Assembly: GCA_033557465.1 (NCBI GenBank)
Contig: CM066032.1
Location: 1,313,444,191-1,313,508,190, forward strand
Length of the DNA: 64,000 nt
Origin: Ichthyophis bannanicus
Lineage: Eukaryota > Chordata > Amphibia > Gymnophiona > Ichthyophiidae
Direction: 5' to 3'
In this document: positions 11,351 to 22,871 of the stretch, piece after piece
How the letters are laid out: each line of letters opens with the position of its first letter
Numbering within the stretch: the stretch's first letter is position 1
The notes under the pieces: model-generated
The model's database searches: none
Told to the model about the DNA's origin: nothing
Seen by the model: the letters and a program-made list of their open reading frames with translations, nothing else
Translations under genes and position numbers: made by a program

Positions 11351-11780
11351 ACTTCTAAATAGTCAATTTTCTAAATGGAGAAGGATAAATAGTGGAGCAT
11401 TCCAGGGATCAGTGCTGGGCCCAAACGACCTGGAAATAGGAACAATAAGTGAGATGATCAAATTTTCAAATGGCACAAAAATTATTAAAAGCTGTTAAAT
11501 CATAAGAAGATACTGAAATATTGCAAGAGGCACTTTAGAAATTAAGAGACTGGGCATCCAAATAGCAAACGAAATTTTATGTGGACAAGTCGAAAGTTAC
11601 GCACTTAGGACGATAATGCAAACTATTGCTACACAATGTAAGGATCCACATTAGGAGTCATCACTCAGGAAAAGGGTCTAGGTGTCGTCATAGATAATAT
11701 ATTGACATCCTCTGTTCAGTGTGCAGCAGCATCCAGAATGCTAGTAATTATAAGGAAAGGAATAGAGAATAAAATAATGG

Positions 11781-11945
11781 TTCTCTGAGAACAAGCAGGA
11801 AGTCAGTCTTTACGTATGGGTGACGTCAGCTCCAACGGAGTCCTCGCGGAAGCATCCCCCCAGCTTTCAAGAAAGCCTTTGGGAGATGACACCACGCATG
11901 TGTGGTCCCCTTCCTGCCCAAGGTTGTCATCTTGTTCAGTCTCCT
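11781..11945 (+). repeat. DIRS copy 1 left inverted terminal repeat
   Basis: This pairs with 17213-17372 read on the opposite strand. The shared blocks include CAGCAGGAA-like, TATGAGTGAC-like and the long match AGCATCCCCCCAGCTTTC. The right repeat extends further outward by a stretch (GAGTTACTCACC on the minus strand) that the left lacks. The internal complementary region also holds that stretch. This asymmetry is normal for DIRS. Confidence 0.85.
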
Positions 11946-12173
11946 TTTTTCCATGGAGCCCTTTGTCTGGCTTGTCCCCGGAAAAAGTTGATTTTTCTCT
12001 CCGAGTTTCATACTCACCTCCGGTATTATACCGATACTCTTCCCCTGCCTCAGCTTCGAGTTTGGTCTATTTTTGTAGTCTTTCATTCTTTTCTTTTCCT
12101 GGAGTCTTTGCACCTTTTTTTTCCCCACTGGCAGCTGGAGAGTCTTTGACATTGCAGGGGTACTTTTTCCCCC

Positions 12174-13990
12174 ATGGCTACCAGTGGCTTAAGAAGTGTG
12201 ATCGGTGCTCTAAAATCATGTCTTTGACTGACACACACGACTGCTGTCTCCACTGCCTTGGGCCAGATCACGACAGCGTGGTCTCCGCAAGAGGATGTCC
12301 AGTAAGGCCCTCAAGAACTGCCAGCAGCAGCATAAGTTTTTTCCCCAAGTCCCCAGTGCCTCCAAAGGCCTTGTCTGAGGCCCCAACATCTCGGGTAGAT
12401 CTTCTGAGACTGAGCCTCATCGTGGGTCCTCGGAAAGGGGGTCTCCCTTGAGGGAACCCAGGAAGAAGAAGAAGAAACCCTCGAAAGTGGCATCCTTAGA
12501 TGGTTCTGACTGGCCTGGTGCTCCCCGGGCCCAGTCCCAAAGCCCAAGACGTTCGTCCGAGGTGACGGAGAAGGAGCGGCCTGCAAAGGTCCCAAGAAAG
12601 GATCCGACCGCAGGCTGGCCTCGATCCCCATATACTATCCTCGTCGAGGATTCCCCTTCGAGGGAGCCGTCGTCGGGCCCAAGTCCCTCGGTGCCCACGC
12701 CGAGGGCTGTGGAGTCTTCTGGTCTGGAGTCCAGAATGGCAGCCCTGGAGCACCGTTTGTCTGCCTTAATGGACCAGCAGCGGGCACTGTTGTCCGGCAC
12801 TACTGATTCATCTACCCCGACCACTGAATCCTCGATGTCCAAGACATCCCTGGAGGCCCAGCTGATCCTCGAGATCCTTCAGCCTCGAGTCAATCCTTGG
12901 TTGAGGTCGCAATCTGAGTCCCGCTTGATGGGATCATGGCCATCCCCGGCAAGTTTGCCAGGCACCGGCCAGAGGGCATCGGGAGGCCCCGAGGCCCGTG
13001 GAGCAGCCCTTCTATGAGTCCTCGATGGACTACTCTGAGTGGGAGACAGAGGACGAGGAGTTCCCCTGAAACCCGTCGCCAAAGCAATGTCCCATCTGAC
13101 TCTCCTATCTCGGAGCCTCAACGGCGGTCCCCGCCTGAGGATATGAGCTTCCTTGATTTTGTCAAGGACTTGTCAAAGGCCTTGGCGTTCCCAAACGAGT
13201 CAGAGGAGGACCCTCAGGTGGATGAGTTGGAAATCCTCCAGTATGAGGCCCCTCCGCAGGAATCGCTCAAGGTGCTCATCCCTCCCATCCTGGAATGGCT
13301 GGTGCTCCGAATGTGGGAGACATCGGCTTTGGTGCCAGTGGTGAGCAAAAGGCTTGACTCGATATATCGAGTCCGCCAGAGCCTGGACTTCCAAAAGTCA
13401 CAGCTGCCGCATAACTCCATAGTGGTGAAGTCAGCCATGTGTTGGCTGAAAAGCTAGAAGATGCATTCCTCGGTGCCCCCAGCAGGGATGCTCGCACCCT
13501 GGACGCCCTCGGCAGATAGCGCTAACAGGGCTCAATGCTCATCGACCATGTACAGGACTACCAGCTGTACATGGGCATGTACCTGAGAGACCTGGTGACG
13601 GAACTCACTGGATTCTCAGCTGGTCTCTCCGAGGAACCTTTGCAGAGGTTCAAGAACCTGGACAAAGCAGTCCGTGAATGCTCCAGATTCATGTCCTGAG
13701 CAGCCTATGATGGATTCAAGTTGGTGGCTCGAGTAGCGGTGACTGGCATCGGTGCACACCACCAAGCTTGGCTACTTGTCTGACCTCGAGCAGTGGGTTC
13801 AGGACAAATTGGTCAATGTCCCCTGCCAAGGAGAGAACCTCTTTGGCAAACCCATGACCGACAAGGCTGCCAAACTGGAGACCGAGTTCATGACCGCTAC
13901 CCCTCCCTGATGGAAGGGCTCAGGTAAAAAATCCTTTTACCCGAGGAAGGGAGCTGCTTACCAAAACTACCCACCATATCAGGCCTCCCC
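12174..13990 (+). pseudogene. DIRS copy 1 ORF1 (gag-like)
   Basis: The probable start is the ATG at 12174. A one-base slip follows at once, because the zinc-binding block at about 12195-12276 (CDRCSKIM, then HDCCLHCLG) lies in another frame. This C-x2-C...H-D-x-C-x2-C block is shared with DIRS copy 2. A basic and serine-rich stretch follows (about 12450-12700), then PEDMSFLDFVKDL and SQLPHNSIVVKSAM at 13138-13440, a conserved structural domain of DIRS ORF1. At least two further frame changes are needed, near 12450 and 12950. The protein is thought to package element RNA. The exact 3' limit is uncertain. Confidence 0.7.
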
Positions 13991-14021
13991 AGCTCCCAAC
14001 AGGGTCAGCAGGCCAAGGGAC

Positions 14022-15930
14022 ATGGGCATGACCCACATAAGCAGAAGGCTCCAAAACCCCAGGCACTGGTTCCAGCCCAACCAGGAGGGAGTTTTTGACT
14101 CCTTGAGCATATCTTATCTATCCCAAAGAGATCAGCAGCCCACAGGGGGACATCTGGCCCTCTATGCCCAGAGGTGGAGGTCCATCACCACCGATTCCTG
14201 GGCACTTCGGGTAGTCAGGGAGGGTTACCTCCTCCACCTGACTCAGACATTTCCCCCTTATTTCCCAGGAAAGCCTCTCAGGCCTCCCGTCCACCGGGAC
14301 CTTCTTCTGAAGGAGTTGGCATGTCTTCTCAAGGACAAAGCGGTGGAACCGGTGCCCCACCATCTTAAGGTCAAGGGGTTATACTCCAGGTAATTGGAAC
14401 ATTGCTGCCATACCTCCAGCAGGGATACTGGCTATGCTCCTTGGACCTCAAGGATGCTTATACCCACATCCTCATCCACCCCAACCACAGGCAGTACCTG
14501 TGGTTCATAGTGGGGGCAGACATTTTCAGTTCAGGGTGCTCCCCTTCGGCCTAGCCTCTACCCCAAGAGTTTTCACAAAATGCCTGGCGGTTTGTGGTCA
14601 CCTTCCTCCGACTCCAGGGGGTCTTCGTCTTTCCCTACATGGATGACTGGCTCATAAGGGGAGGCAGAGCCTCAGAGGTGCATCAGACCACTGCACGCAC
14701 CATCCAGGTTCTGCAGCACTTGTGTCTGGAGTTCATTGGGGCAAAGATCGACACACTCCAGTCGAAGGCTTTCTTGCCCAGTGACCAAGCCAATCATCTC
14801 AGGACTCTGGCTCGAGACATACAGTACCGGCCCTCGGTGCCCGCTCGGCTTCTCCTGCGCCTCCTCGGGCACATGGCCTCATGGTCCACGTCACCCCTGA
14901 AGTTCACCTTCACATGAGGGTGGCACTGTGGTGACTCTGGGACCAGTGGTTTCAGGCCACAGGCTGCCTCTGAGACAGAGTTTCTGTGACCCACCAATTG
15001 GTGGATTCTCTGGTCTGGTGGCAGTCTCCCCAGCATCTCAAGGCGGGCATGCCTTTTCAGGCCCCAAGCCCCTCAAGGGTCCTCACCATGGATGCCTCCC
15101 TGCTACTACTACTACTACCACTACTATTCAGCACTTCTAAAGTGCCACACACGCAGCGCTGCACAGCTAACCTACAAGAGGTAGCCAACATACAAGAGGC
15201 TCAGCTGGGGAGTCCATTGTGGAGCTCTCCGCACTCAGGGCAACTGATCACCAGACAAGAGCACCCAGCATATCAACCTTCTGGAGCTCTGAGTCATATA
15301 TCTAGCCCTGAAGGTCTTCTGTCACCACCTGTATCACCAGCTGGTGCTGTTCCAGACAGACAACCAGGTGGCAGTGTTCTATGTGAACAAACAGGGGGGC
15401 ACAGGATCTCGTACCCTTTGTCAGGAAGCACTGGCCCTCTGCTCGTATGCAATTCAACAGGGTGTCCTCCTACGGGCAGTGTACCTGCCAGGCCAGGACA
15501 ACCTGTTGGCCGACAGACTCAGCAGAGTTCTCCAGCCACATGAGTGGCAGCTGGACCCCAGAGTAGCCAGTCGGCTTTTCCGGCTCTGGGGGGAACCTGT
15601 GATAGATCTGTTTGCCAGCCCGGACAACTTTCAATTGCCCCGCTTCTGCTCCCAGCAGGCCTACCCCTCCAGGGTGGCAGCGGATGCATTTCTGGTCTCA
15701 TGGTCGGAAGACCTCATGTACGCCTTCCCTCCTACGCTACTGATTGCCAAGACCTTGTTCAGGACTCTCCACCATAGGGTCTCACTCATCCTGATAGCTC
15801 CTCGGTGGCCCAGGCAACTGTGGTTCCCGTTGCTTCTACAGTTGACATCCCCTTGGGGACTGCCCCGGGACTCCTATCTCAGGAGGGGGGCTCTCTCCTG
15901 CACCCCAACTTGGGGTCCCTGTCGCTGACA
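14022..15930 (+). pseudogene. DIRS copy 1 reverse transcriptase and RNase H
   Basis: The RT N-terminal part is at 14022-14393 (SWALRVVREGYLL). The palm follows with a CSLDLKDAYTHI motif near 14436, FGLASTP near 14550 and the catalytic YMDD at 14636-14647. RNase H starts with MDAS near 15088 and is interrupted by the CTA-rich insertion at 15104-15197. It resumes with INLLEL-like sequence, a TDNQVAVFYVNK stretch at 15353 and LADRLSR near 15510. A VIDLFAS segment (15598-15620) belongs to the DAM-like region that accompanies DIRS polymerases. The 194-residue open stretch at 15344-15928 is clean. Upstream parts need frame changes. Confidence 0.85.
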
Positions 15931-15989
15931 GCGTGGCTGCTGAGAGGGTGACTCTGGCTCCTTTCAACCTTCCACATTCTGCTGGCCTC

Positions 15990-16960
15990 TTGCAAGGCCT
16001 CTACTAGGAAGGCTTACTCCCTCAAATGGCACAGGTTCTCTGTTTGGTGTGCTGGACACAGGACTGAGCCTTTCTCCTGCCCAGTGGCTCTGATGTTACA
16101 GTACCTTCTCCACCTCTCTCAGTCCGGGCTCAAATCTAACTCCATCTAAGCCCCTCTCGGTCCAACCATTGGTGACCTGTTTTCTTCGAGGCCTGCTCTT
16201 ATCGAGTCCCCCGGTTCGCACTTCAGCAACCAAATGGGACTTCAATGTAGTGTTGGGGCAGCTCACTTGCCCGCCCTTTAAACCTCTAGCTACCTACCAC
16301 CTTCGCTACCTCTCTTGGAAGGTGGCCTTCCTGGTCGCGCTTACCTCCGCTCGCAGAGTTAGCGAGTTTCAGGCCCTTGTGGCGGAGGTGCCCTATACCA
16401 GGTTCTACAAGAACAGAGTGGTGCTTTGCACGCACCCCAAATTCCTGCCAAAGATAGTGTTGCCCTTCTATCTCAACCAGGAAGTGGTGCTCCCTACCTT
16501 TTTTCCAAGACCTCACTCCAGTCAGGCAGAGACGGCCCTCCACACCTTGAACTGTAAGAGGGCTTTGTCCTATATCCAACGCACTCAGGGCCACCGCAAA
16601 GCTTTTCATCTCCTACGACCAGACTGTATCGCCCTCACCTATGAGCAGGAGAGGCTTCCACTGGAAGGCTGCATCATGGTGCACCGTGTCAGAGCCATTG
16701 CAGCTTCGGTGGCAAACTTGTGCTCCATCCCAATGGCGGACATCTGCCGGGCTGCCACCTGGTCTTCAGTCCATACTTTCGTAGTCCATTACTGCCCGGA
16801 AAGAGAATCCCAACAGGACAATGCCTTTGGGTATGCTGTGCTCTATAACCTTTTTCGGGATTTAGGCAACTCCTACCCTCCAACCCTTCTGTGTTCAAGC
16901 TACCAGAGTGCTGGTTCATCGGACACAGGGGTCCTACTGTGGTCTGTGTACATGGACTAA
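15990..16960 (+). pseudogene. DIRS copy 1 tyrosine recombinase
   Basis: This enzyme would cut and join DNA through a tyrosine intermediate to insert the circular cDNA. The open stretch 16169-16960 (263 codons) holds the catalytic half. Candidate residues are an arginine in TSARRVSEF (62 or 63), HRVR (H172-x-x-R175) and a tyrosine in VHTFVVHY (Y208). The spacing fits the R...HxxR...Y plan. The N-terminal arm-binding part at about 15990-16168 (SLKWHRFSVWC) is in another frame with a stop, so the gene is broken at its front although the catalytic domain is open. Confidence 0.85.
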
Positions 16961-17039
16961 ATTGCTGCTGCTTCAAACTCCCCATGACGGAGCCCCTATT
17001 TTTGCTATGGGATCTCGGTAGCCTGTAGCTGGGGAGTCC

Positions 17040-17130
17040 CATATGTGAGGACTGACTTTCTGCTTGTTCCCGGAGAAAGCGTAGTTACTCACCTGTAATA
17101 GGTGTTCTCTGGGGACAGCAGGAATCGGTC
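17040..17130. repeat. DIRS copy 1 internal complementary region
   Basis: This segment holds GTAGTTACTCACCTG and TGTTCTCTGGGGACAGCAGG, which repeat the outer edge of the right terminus in inverted orientation. It also holds GACTGACTTTCTGCTTGTTC, which matches the left terminus. In DIRS elements it is thought to template reconstruction of both ends during circle formation. Confidence 0.8.
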
Positions 17131-17560
17131 CTTACAATCCTCCCTCCTCCCCTTAGAATTGCTCCTTTACCCTCTTTTATTTTTGCCGTCTTTTAGCTAT
17201 GTCATCTGACTGAGCAAGATGGCACCCTTGGGTGGGAAGGGGACCACACATGCATGGTGGCATCTCCCAAAGGCTTTCTTTGAAAGCTGGGGGGATGCTT
17301 CTGTGAGGGCTCTATCGGTGCCGATGTCACTCATATGAGAGGACTGATTCCTGCTGTCCCTGGAGAACACCTGTTACAGGTGAGTAACTCCGCTATATCA
17401 TAATGTATTGTTCCAAGGTGCATCCGCATCTTGAATATTGCATGCAGTTCTGGTCGCCACATCTAAAAAAAGATGTAGCAGAATTGGAAAAGATATAGAG
17501 AAAAACAGCCAAAATGATAGAGTGAATGAGAGAATACTCTTATGAGAAAAGACTTAGACC

Positions 17561-17942
17561 CCTTCCTGACATCACAGCAGCTGCCCTCTTGCATCTTGCT
17601 AGTGCATATGCAGACCTGCATATCAAACTTTTCAGTCTACTGTTGCTTAGAAAATATATTTGTGCATGCTCTCCAAGTGATTATAGTCCTCTGTTGATGT
17701 CCTGTTTTTTTGTGCCTTCCAAGGCCATTTGTTTTGCTGTCCTGCTTGTTGCACATTGGTATCTTCCCAATTGTCACGTTCCTGGGCAACTGTCTGTTTT
17801 GCCTCAGCACAGTACCAGCCATGTGTGTCTTGCCTGTTCTCTGTGTGGGATGGCTCTGGGCTGTTACCTGTATGGGGATTGCATTCCTGCTGTGTATTCA
17901 GTCTGCACCAGCATAGAGGATGCAATTAGCACCTGGTCAGAG
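17561..17942. other. Unassigned stretch
   Basis: About 380 bases between the CR1 remnant and the hAT MITE. I see no motif, repeat edge or coding signal. Confidence 0.4.
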
Positions 17943-17950
17943 GCTGGCAT

Positions 17951-18250
17951 CAGGGCCGTACCAAGGGAAGATCGTGCCCTGTGCGACTTGCACATCAGGC
18001 GCCCCCCCCCCCCCCCGCAGAAGGAGAGAAGAGGCGCGTCCGATGTACAAATCGCCGACATGCTAAGCAGATCTGCTTAGCATGCCGGCGGAAGGCTTAA
18101 GGGGTGCATTTTAGCATTCTTCCGTTGCCTGCCGCCGCTGAGAGAAGAAAAAGTGGTGGCGGCAGGCAACAGAAGAAAGCTAAAATGCGCCCCTTAAGCC
18201 TTTGCGCCCTGTGCGGCCGCACCGCTCGCACAGGGCTAGGTACGGGCCTG
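17951..18250. mobile_element. Palindromic hAT-type MITE
   Basis: The termini are CAGGGCCGTACC and, inverted, CAGGCCCGTACC, the CAGG start common in hAT transposons. The 8 bases outside each end, GCTGGCAT (17943-17950) and GCTGGTGT (18251-18258), match at 6 of 8 positions, consistent with an old 8-bp duplication. Inside are a perfect 22-base palindrome at 18061-18082 and a larger foldback at about 18093-18202 built around TTGCCTGCCGCC. A C-tract lies at 18002-18016. There is no coding capacity. Confidence 0.75.
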
Positions 18251-18258
18251 GCTGGTGT

Positions 18259-20390
18259 TATTGGCACCCACACTAAAGGTGTCTTTTGTGGTCTGCAGCA
18301 CCACTAACACAGCTGCCCATTCTCCACCCCAACTCCACCCTAACCCTGTGTTTTGTACGGTACACCAGTAGCATTTATAGCATGACTGCCTTGTTGCCAC
18401 ACCTTCTCGGCTTCCGTAGGGCTGAAGCGGGCTCTAATTGCATATTATATCCCACACTCCCAGCCACATGTCCTTTAGGGTGTTGGTTCATGAATTTATA
18501 AAGGGATATATTTTTTAAATGTAATCCTTTTGATCTCTTAAATAACAATGTATTTTCACTTCCATGTGAACAGATGTTAGTTTTATAGAACTCCAGTACA
18601 AACACTAAATTTGCATCTAATAAATAGGAAAAGTAGCAGATTAATTCTTTTCTATTGGGGAGGAAGATCCAGCACATCTCTACCAAGAGACTCACAACAG
18701 CAGTTTATTGCACTGCATACTGTTCATGACTATTTTAGGCCATATTGAAAGGAAAGAATGTTCAAAACAAATGAAAAATACAACAGAAAAGTCAGTTTAC
18801 TTCTGTAAAGTTTGGTGCAGTATCTGAAACAATTTAAAGGAGTTTAAAATCACCTCTTTATAATTTATGGTATCACAGTCTAAATGATATATATACATAC
18901 TATGCAGCAATCCCTTCTGGAAATATGACTTCTCTGTGCTTGATGTCTTTTAAAAGCTGTAATACAAAGCAGGGACCATAGAAAAATATATGGACAATCA
19001 TAAATATGACTTCTGCATCTGGAATGTGGATTTGGTGCCTATAAATTTCTGTTATGACCTTGTTGCCACCTTTCGATAGAATGATGTTTAGTAAAGATGT
19101 TTTAAAAGAATACATAAGAATTACAAATATCACGTGACTAAGAGAGGATAATTTAAACCTAGAATAGGGAATATTATTGTTTTGTCCCATGACAAATGAT
19201 GATGTTTTTCCTGCAGCTTGTCAGTCATTAGTTCACTCTTTCGAGTGTAGCGTGCCTAGACGAGGTCTGAAGAATGAGGATCGAACCTACAGAGGCTGGA
19301 AATTCTGGGCCCACTATTTAAAGGGAGCAACACAGTTAGAAAACCTGTACCTGCTCAGAGTGTTAATCCCTTTATCTGAGAAATGCAGTGGCACTAACAC
19401 GATTAGTACCACTGTAGATCCACCGGTGCCGCTGCTGCTGCACACCCTGATATTAACCAGCTAGCATCGGAGCACTCCAGGTGCAGTACCCAGCCACAAC
19501 CAGGCAGTGGTGATATTGAGCCACTGCCCAGTTATGACTATGTGGCAAAAGCAAGGCACAGCAAAGGCTGGCCTAATCTTTTTGCCATGGAAACTGGCCA
19601 GGCAGTGGCTGAATATTACCACTGCCCAGTTAACGTCTTGCAAATGCGGGCAACCCCAGCATTGACTATCCAGGTTTAAAGTTCAGCAATGGCAACTAAG
19701 CTGTGTTAGAATGGCTGTCCTAACTTTCGCTGGTTTTGCACTGCTGACCAGATTGCAAAATCGCAATCTGGGCAATCCAGATATTCAGTCCCGGAGCCCA
19801 GACATGGCCCTGGCATTGAATATCTGTGCTGATGCATGGGTGTAGGTCGTTTCACAAATGTTTATATCTCCAGATTGCATGGCTGCAGGACTGGGCATTT
19901 GGATGTGCTGGCTAGGGTATTTCAGAAGGGAGGTAACTATATTATGAAACTAGCACGCTAGCCGGCTATTTCATATAATCAGATACATGGCAGTGGATCA
20001 GTAACATGTATGAAGCATGTAGATCTCTTTGGCCAGAAAATATTAACCATGGCAATGAGAGCGCATTTTGCTCTTCCCCCTGGAAGTGCTGCAGCCATGA
20101 AATGAGCACTTTTTTGCATCCTATTCAAGGTCAGGAGCAGATATAGGCATGGCTGCCTCAGCATCCAGGGCCCGATGTACTTGTGCCATTCTGAAATTGC
20201 ACCACAACATGCATCTTCCTTGCTCCAATCAGGGCATGTCTCCACCCTGCCCCAATGATAGATGGACCTGCTCGTGCGGGGACATCTATATACCGGGCTT
20301 TCTAAAATGGCTCCAGGGATGTGTCTATGATTTGAACGTCTCTATGCCTGTTTTCAGACATTCATCTCACGAATAGAGCTTCTAAAATGA
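18259..20390. other. Unassigned stretch
   Basis: I recognise no gene here. A block near 20345-20395 read on the minus strand begins GGGGGTCATTTTAGAAGC. It resembles TTAGGGGATTATTTTAGAAGC at 63440-63460, which hints at a shared transposon end, perhaps PIF/Harbinger-like. A palindromic patch sits near 19935-19980. None of the small open frames shows a motif. Confidence 0.4.
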
Positions 20391-20394
20391 CCCC

Positions 20395-20540
20395 CTAAAT
20401 GAATTATTTGCTTCTATCTTTTCTGAAGAAGATGTAAGGGAACTTCCCATGCCAGAAATTATGAGTATTTAATGGTGACAATTCAGAGGAACTGAAAGAA
20501 GTCTCAGTCAACATAGAAGATACAGTAGGTCAAAACATCC
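20395..20540 (+). mobile_element. CR1 inter-domain fragment
   Basis: Wording such as ELFASIFSEEDV, then MPEI and an EELKEVS-like reading matches the linker between endonuclease and RT seen at 24270-24400 and 53040-52900 (minus). It lies upstream of an endonuclease fragment from the same family, so it is out of the normal order and is probably a separate insertion. Confidence 0.6.
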
Positions 20541-21547
20541 AGGTTCAGTAAGTCAAAAGTATGTTTCTACCTATCTGAAACAATTTGCAGTCCTCTAACA
20601 CTGACAAAAGCAGATATGCTTCTCTTATCTCCAGAAATTAACAACATACATGTTAAAGTCATCAGCAACAATCCTCCAGAATATTATATCACCACATCAT
20701 CTATAATCACACTTAGCATTTGCTATCTGCTGCATGGCCCATTTTATTCCTCTGGGCTCTGTGACATATAGCACATGTAAAAGGGGGAAAATAGCTGGGG
20801 GTGTACTACCAACTGTCTGGCCAGAATGAACAGATGGATGATAAAATGGTAAAAGAAATCAGGGAAGCTAACAAAAATTACAAAGTGATTTCAATTACCC
20901 CAGTACCGACTGGGTTAGTGTCTCGGTAGGACATGCAAGGGAGATAAAGTTTCTAAGTGAAATAAATGCTTCTTGGAGCAGCTGATTCAGGAACCAACAA
21001 GAGGAGAAGCTATTTTGGACCTAGTCCTTAGTGGGACACAGAATCTAGTGCAAGAGATAAGTGTTGGGGCTACTTGGCAATAGTGACCATAGCATGATCA
21101 TATTTTATTTTATAAATGGAGAAAGGATGGCAATGAAATCCACATTACTACCTTTTAACTTTCAAAAGAGAGACTATGATAAAATGAGGAGAATAGTTAA
21201 AACAAAACAAAACAACAACCAAAAAACAAACAAACTAAAAGTAGCAGCTACAAAGGTTAAAGATTTACATCAAGCATGGGTGTTGTTTAAAAATACTATC
21301 TTGGAAGGCAAGACCAGATGTAAAGCATGCTTTAAGAAAACTCCTAATATGCTCACCTCGGTACAATCACATCACACCAATTCTAAAAGAACTACATTGG
21401 CTACCTCTTCTCAGTCGAATTAAGTATAAAACTCTGATGACAGCATTCAGAAAAATCCATCATTTATCCTCTCAATATTTACAATACATCATACTAAAGA
21501 CCCCAGAAAATTGCCAAAGAAGAAGTAATTCCTCAGACCTTTAAGTC

Positions 21548-22871
21548 TGTCACCCACCTACATACCCCCCAAAGGCAAAGGACCTGGGGGTTTCAGTGAG
21601 GCCTCTTCTTAGGTAGCAGGGACAAGTAGTGCCCCCTGGGAGTTGAAGTCCCACTAGCTATTCAATAAAAAGAGTGTAGTCGTAGACGAGTATCTAGGCT
21701 GATAAAGAAGTATTTTATTTCCCTTCCCGGGAGAACTTCTGCAGTCAGGAATCACAAAGGAAAATAAACCATGCTTCTGGCATAACACAAAATGGAACTA
21801 CAAAAATTACACAGGAATGCTTCTTTTCAGCTTAAGGCAAAACAAAAAGTGCAAAACAAGCCTTGTACCTTACAACAGCAGTGGATTGAAATCTGTTCCT
21901 TTAAACAGATTTCCCTTCTGCACACTTCAGCAGAAAGAGGTCACATTATCCGCAAATACAAGTGTACAATCCATCTGGAAATCCTCTGAGTTTTCCACAC
22001 AGTAATCACAGTCCATGGCCTCATGAGCTTCCCTGCAATTCTCTTCTGTGGGATTGGAATTTACACCAGTATTCAAAAATCCCTCCTCTCTCTGGCAAGG
22101 GCTTCTCTCTTCCTCACTAGTAAAGTGGAAGGGAAAGTTACCATGCAGTGCAGACTTTCCCTCTAGAGGGCCATACACTTCAGGACAAGCGTATGTAAAA
22201 TCCTGCTTGTCAAGTGCCCCTCTACTCCAGGGAATTGGCCTTTCTTCAGGCTGGCCTCTGCCGGAACCTTTGTAGCTGGGAAGCTGAAAATAGCCTTTCT
22301 CCCTTGAAAGCTTTTCACTTCCCCTTACAGGACGTGTTTCTTTGAGCCTGGAAATCTCCTTTGGACCAGAGCTTCTATTCCCCAGGTACCTGCTCTCATG
22401 GAAGTTCCCTCTCACAGCTTCTCTCCGTTTGCCGGTAGGAATCCCTCTGTGTCCCCAATGACCAGACTCTGGTTCAGTGCAGCCCAACTCTCTGGCACTA
22501 ACCTCAGGTATTCCCTCTTGGGCAAACTCCTCTGAGACGCTGCTGGAATCCCCATCTGAAGTTCTCAGGTATGTGTCCTGGTTAGCATTCCTGTTAGCTC
22601 TCTCGTGTGTTCTGCTCTTTCTCAAGACTGACTCATTTTTAAGTGCGTCACTCTTTGAGTTTCTCATAAGCTCAAGTCTCTGCAGCTGTTCCTGATCCTC
22701 TAATGAGCTATGAGGTAATGCTTTGCTGGGGCGTTTACCTACACCCGGTGCTAGTGTTTTTGTTGGTTGCCTATAGCAACCCCTAGCCATGTGCTTTGAG
22801 CTGCCCATTTTAAAACTGCTCTGCACATTTTCTTCTGTTTCCATAGGCACTGTTTGCCTTACGCCATGACA
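21548..22871 (-). mobile_element. LTR-like insertion (possible solo LTR) containing a long ORF
   Basis: The element starts TGTCA and ends TGACA, and AGTC flanks both ends (21544-21547 and 22872-22875; AAGTC if 5 bp). This is the pattern of a single LTR left by recombination between two. Read on the minus strand, an AATAAA lies at 21719-21714, about 170 bases before the end, as expected for the R region. The 1324-base length is long for an LTR. No PBS or polypurine tract is needed inside a solo LTR, and none was seen. A non-LTR transposon with TGTCA termini cannot be excluded, because no second copy is available. Confidence 0.6.
21927..22844 (-). CDS. 305-codon ORF of unknown function inside the LTR-like insertion
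   Basis: I do not recognise this protein. From the ATG at 22844 it runs 305 codons without a stop. The same frame is also open upstream to the first base of the element at 22871, which suggests it may be the tail of a longer frame. The product would be hydrophilic and rich in Glu, Ser, Arg and Gly, with an acidic serine stretch (SDGDSSSVSEEF) and a cysteine-bearing C-terminus (CREAHEAMDCDYC). There is no membrane segment. Every other element here is riddled with stops, so a clean frame of this length stands out. It could be a U3-overlapping accessory frame of a retroelement, or chance. It is not named because I see no family match. Confidence 0.4.
   Translation of the reverse strand: METEENVQSSFKMGSSKHMARGCYRQPTKTLAPGVGKRPSKALPHSSLEDQEQLQRLELMRNSKSDALKNESVLRKSRTHERANRNANQDTYLRTSDGDSSSVSEEFAQEGIPEVSARELGCTEPESGHWGHRGIPTGKRREAVRGNFHESRYLGNRSSGPKEISRLKETRPVRGSEKLSREKGYFQLPSYKGSGRGQPEERPIPWSRGALDKQDFTYACPEVYGPLEGKSALHGNFPFHFTSEEERSPCQREEGFLNTGVNSNPTEENCREAHEAMDCDYCVENSEDFQMDCTLVFADNVTSFC

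Larger units (their letters stand above)
11778..17395 (+). mobile_element. DIRS-type retrotransposon, copy 1
   Basis: The element is about 5.6 kb with inverted terminal repeats: 11781-11945 is complementary to about 17213-17372. An internal complementary region at about 17040-17130 repeats sequence from both outer edges, the hallmark of DIRS elements, which replicate through a circular intermediate and integrate by tyrosine recombinase. The order is gag-like ORF1, RT, RNase H, a DAM-like stretch and recombinase. No target-site duplication is evident, as expected. A CTA-rich insertion of about 90 bases lies at 15104-15197 in the RNase H region. Frameshifts in ORF1 and RT make it inactive. Confidence 0.9.
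11352..17560 (+). mobile_element. CR1-type LINE copy interrupted by DIRS copy 1
   Basis: The left part (11352-11777) encodes reverse transcriptase middle wording: an FSNGTK stretch, then ALRNLEDW-like sequence and VTHLGR. The right part (17396-17560) continues with the CHPHLEYCMQFWSPHLKK region. Joining them across the DIRS element restores the order seen in the copy at 51360-53045. Many indels show the copy is old. The 3' end is missing. Confidence 0.8.

Noticed and set aside
11820..12152. Frames inside the DIRS left end on both strands
   Set aside because: They lie in the terminal repeat and leader of the DIRS element and are shadows. The more likely ORF1 start is the ATG at 12174.
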